NCBI GenBank assembly: GCA_964620595.1 | Contig: CAZUHP010000012.1 | Coordinates: forward strand, 1 to 64,000 | Reading direction: 5' to 3' | From: Desulfocarbo sp964620595 | GTDB taxonomy: Bacteria > Desulfobacterota > Desulfarculia > Desulfarculales > Desulfarculaceae | Length of the DNA stretch: 64,000 nt | Notes under the pieces: generated by a model | The model's input: the letters and a program-made list of their open reading frames with translations, nothing else | The model's database searches: none | What the model was told of the DNA's origin: nothing | Translations under genes and position numbers: made by a program | In this document: piece by piece, positions 61,866 through 64,000 of the stretch | How positions within the stretch are numbered: the first letter of the stretch is position 1 | Layout: every line of letters starts with the position of its first letter

Positions 61866-63581
61866 ATGCGGTTTAGTCAGATATTGATACCCACCTTGAA
61901 GGAAACCCCCGCCGAGGCGGAGGTGATATCCCACAAACTCATGCTGCGGGCCGGCTTGATCCGCAAGCTCTCCTCGGGCATCTACACCTGGCTGCCCCTG
62001 GGCCTCAGGGTGCTGCGCAAGGTGGAGCGCATCGTGCGCCAGGAGATGGACCGGGCCGGCGCCCAGGAGATCCTGATGCCCGGCGTGCAGCCGGCCGAGC
62101 TGTGGCAGGAATCGGGCCGCTGGGACCATTACGGCAAGGAACTGCTGCGCTTCAAGGACCGGCACGACCACGACTACTGCCTGGCGCCCACCCACGAGGA
62201 GGTCATCACCGACCTGGCGCGGCGGGAGGTGCGCTCCTACCGGGACCTGCCCCTGAACCTGTACCAGATCCAGACCAAGTTCCGCGACGAGATACGGCCG
62301 CGCTTCGGGATCATGCGGGCGCGGGAGTTCCTCATGAAGGACGCCTATTCCTTTGACGTGGACGAGGAGGCCTCGGCCCAGAGCTACCGGGTGATGCAGA
62401 AGGCCTACCGGGCGACCTTCGAGCGGCTCGGCCTGCGCTTTTCAGTGGTGGAGGCCGACTCCGGCGCCATCGGCGGCTCCTTCAGCCACGAGTTCATGGT
62501 GCTGGCCGACACCGGCGAGGACGCCATCGTGAGCTGCGGGGCCTGCGATTACGCGGCCAACACCGAAAAGGCCGAGATCAAGCTGGAGGAAGCGGCCCCG
62601 GCCGAGCCCAGCGCCCAGGTGCAGGAGGTGGCCACTCCGGGCGCCCACACCGTGGAGGAAGTGGCGGACTTCCTGGAGGTGCCGCCCCAGGCAGTGGCCA
62701 AGACCCTGATCTACCTGGCCGACGGCCAGCCGGTGGCGGCCATGGTGCGCGGCGACCGCGAGGCCAACGAGGTAAAGCTCAAGAACCTGCTCGGCGCGGC
62801 AGAGTTGGTGCTGGCCGGCCCCGCCGCCATCCAGGAGGTCACCGGCGGGCCGGTGGGCTTCTCCGGCCCCCTGGGCCTGGACATCCCCATCTACGCGGAC
62901 CAGGAACTGTTCGCCCAGGCGGCCCTGGTGGTGGGGGCCAACCGGGCCGACACCCACCTCACCGGCGTGAACCTGGGCCGCGACGTGGCCGGGGCCAAGC
63001 GGGTGGACCTCAGGGAGATAGCCCCCGGCGACCCCTGCCCGCGCTGCGGCGGGGAACTCACCTTCGCCCGGGGCATCGAAGTGGGCCACACCTTCCGCCT
63101 GGGCACCAAGTACAGCCAGGCCATGGGCGCCACCTACCTGGACGCGGAGGGCCAGGCCCGGCCCATCGTCATGGGCTGCTACGGCATCGGGGTGAGCCGG
63201 ATCGTGGCCGCGGCCATCGAGCAGGGGCACGACGACAACGGCATCATCTTCCCCCTGCCCATGGCGCCGGTCTCGGCCGCGGTGCTGCCCCTGGACGTGG
63301 AGGGCCAGGCCATGGAGGTGGCCCAGGGGATATATGACGCGCTGTGGGCGGCCGGGGTGGACGCGCTGTTGGACGACCGCGACCTGCGCCCGGGGGTCAA
63401 GTTCAAGGACGCGGACCTGTTGGGCATCCCCCTGCGGGTGGTGGTGGGCAAGAAGGGCCTCAAGGAGGGCAAGGTGGAGTTCAAGCGCCGCGCCGGTGGC
63501 GGGGTGGAGATGCTGGACCTGGAAGAGGCCGCCTCCCTGGTGGCTGCAATGGCCAAGGAGGGCGGCGGGCAGATGCTGTAG
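61866..63581 (+). CDS. proS: Prolyl-tRNA synthetase, bacterial type with editing domain
   Basis: 571 aa. Class II core motifs are GIYTWLPLGLRVLRK, LAPTHEEVITDL, KFRDEIRPRFG with MRAREFLMKDAYSF, and GCYGIGVSRIVAA. An inserted YbaK-like editing domain (about 235-385) clears Ala-tRNA. A C-terminal anticodon-binding domain follows. The 150-base spacer before it has a GC hairpin but no T-box features. Confidence 0.97.
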   Translation: MRFSQILIPTLKETPAEAEVISHKLMLRAGLIRKLSSGIYTWLPLGLRVLRKVERIVRQEMDRAGAQEILMPGVQPAELWQESGRWDHYGKELLRFKDRHDHDYCLAPTHEEVITDLARREVRSYRDLPLNLYQIQTKFRDEIRPRFGIMRAREFLMKDAYSFDVDEEASAQSYRVMQKAYRATFERLGLRFSVVEADSGAIGGSFSHEFMVLADTGEDAIVSCGACDYAANTEKAEIKLEEAAPAEPSAQVQEVATPGAHTVEEVADFLEVPPQAVAKTLIYLADGQPVAAMVRGDREANEVKLKNLLGAAELVLAGPAAIQEVTGGPVGFSGPLGLDIPIYADQELFAQAALVVGANRADTHLTGVNLGRDVAGAKRVDLREIAPGDPCPRCGGELTFARGIEVGHTFRLGTKYSQAMGATYLDAEGQARPIVMGCYGIGVSRIVAAAIEQGHDDNGIIFPLPMAPVSAAVLPLDVEGQAMEVAQGIYDALWAAGVDALLDDRDLRPGVKFKDADLLGIPLRVVVGKKGLKEGKVEFKRRAGGGVEMLDLEEAASLVAAMAKEGGGQML

Positions 63582-63595
63582 CCACCCCCGGGACG

Positions 63596-63662
63596 CGGGC
63601 CGGGGGGCGCAGGGGGGCGCGGGGGGCGCGGGGGGCGCAGGGGGGCGCAGGGGGCGAGGCCT
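63596..63662 (+). repeat. G-rich repeat tract (family member 11)
   Basis: About 65 bases of GGGGGGCGC(A/G) units, close to 10 bases each, on the plus strand, starting 15 bases after the proS stop. The spacer is CGC instead of CGAC. Confidence 0.85.
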
Positions 63663-63704
63663 GCGGCGCAAGGCAGGACGAAAGGCGGGTTCGACACACA
63701 GGCC

Positions 63705-64000
63705 ATGGTACGCATCAACGAGATCATAGACGCGGTCAAGGACTACCACCCCTCGGCCGATGTCACCGTGATCATGAAGGCCTACGTGTACTCGGCCAAG
63801 GTCCACGCCGGCCAGATACGAAAATCCGGCGAGCCCTACCTGAGCCACCCCCTGGCCGTGGCCTCCCTGCTCACCGACATGCACCTGGACGTGGCCAGCA
63901 TCTGCGCGGGGCTGCTGCACGACGCGGTGGAAGACACCGACGCCACCTTGGATGACATCAGCCGCCTCCTGGGCCAGGAAGTGGCGGTGCTGGTAGACGG
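63705..64000 (+). CDS. RelA/SpoT-type (p)ppGpp synthetase/hydrolase, N-terminal part
   Basis: 98 codons reach the window edge. The HD hydrolase domain starts with KAYVYSAKVHAGQIRKSGEPYLSHPLAV, and the metal-binding HDAVEDTDATLDDI is intact, so (p)ppGpp hydrolysis is expected. Whether the synthetase, TGS and ACT domains follow cannot be seen. The ATG at 63705 has a weak ribosome site. Confidence 0.92.
   Translation, partial: MVRINEIIDAVKDYHPSADVTVIMKAYVYSAKVHAGQIRKSGEPYLSHPLAVASLLTDMHLDVASICAGLLHDAVEDTDATLDDISRLLGQEVAVLVD

Noticed and set aside
63680..63700. GGGTTCGA-like tRNA T-arm before the RelA/SpoT gene
   Set aside because: No matching acceptor or anticodon arms are present.

Overview
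The window is a contiguous stretch of a very GC-rich bacterial chromosome with no tRNA, rRNA, insertion sequence, phage or CRISPR array that I can recognise. The gene mix suggests an anaerobic, acyl-CoA-oxidising Gram-negative bacterium of the former Deltaproteobacteria (Desulfarculus-like is my best guess, by inference only). It combines several acyl-CoA dehydrogenases and thiolases, MeaB, a 2-hydroxyacyl-CoA dehydratase-type Fe-S protein, LapA/LapB and a TonB receptor (outer membrane), a sigma-54 activator and a full Flp/Tad pilus operon.

Layout. (1) 1-4.6 kb, minus strand: enoyl-CoA hydratase, acyl-CoA dehydrogenase, meaB, XRE-cupin regulator, second acyl-CoA dehydrogenase (cut by the window edge). 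(2) 4.6-7.4 kb, plus: a TonB-dependent receptor behind a good sigma-70 promoter and a long structured leader, closed by a strong terminator. (3) 7.6-17.5 kb, minus: two thiolases, a terminator, then TetR, acyl-CoA ligase, SCP-x type thiolase, DUF35 OB-fold partner, acyl-CoA dehydrogenase, SDR and acyl-CoA dehydrogenase, which together read as a beta-oxidation operon. (4) 17.5-27.2 kb: WYL regulator, UPF0280, phosphoesterase, HIT protein, lapA-lapB, mutS, amidase, one unknown. (5) 27.4-35.5 kb: glgA coupled to a GAF histidine kinase, a PAS kinase/receiver pair, and a sigma-54 activator with an altered receiver domain. (6) 35.7-45.9 kb: Flp/Tad pilus operon preceded by a textbook -24/-12 promoter. 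(7) 45.9-52.2 kb: macrodomain protein, MltA, 2-hydroxyacyl-CoA dehydratase family protein, and a helicase-nuclease that looks like a fusion of MrfA and MrfB. (8) 52.2-55.8 kb: pyrB-pyrC preceded by a leader peptide and attenuator, followed by a pilin-like protein and a degenerate KptA-like protein. (9) 55.8-64 kb: potassium channel, recG, purM, DUF523, ispG, proS and the start of a RelA/SpoT-type gene.

The most unusual feature is a family of short low-complexity repeats built on GACGGGGGGC. I count eleven tracts. Seven begin within about 20 bases of a stop codon and one lies in an upstream leader. Three sit inside coding sequences as multiples of 3 bases (mostly 12-base units), expanding RecG, a WYL regulator and the receiver domain of the sigma-54 activator. 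The G-rich strand is nearly always the mRNA strand. This pattern, the pyr attenuator, the sigma-54/Tad link, the MrfAB fusion and the structured TonB leader are the points I would follow first.
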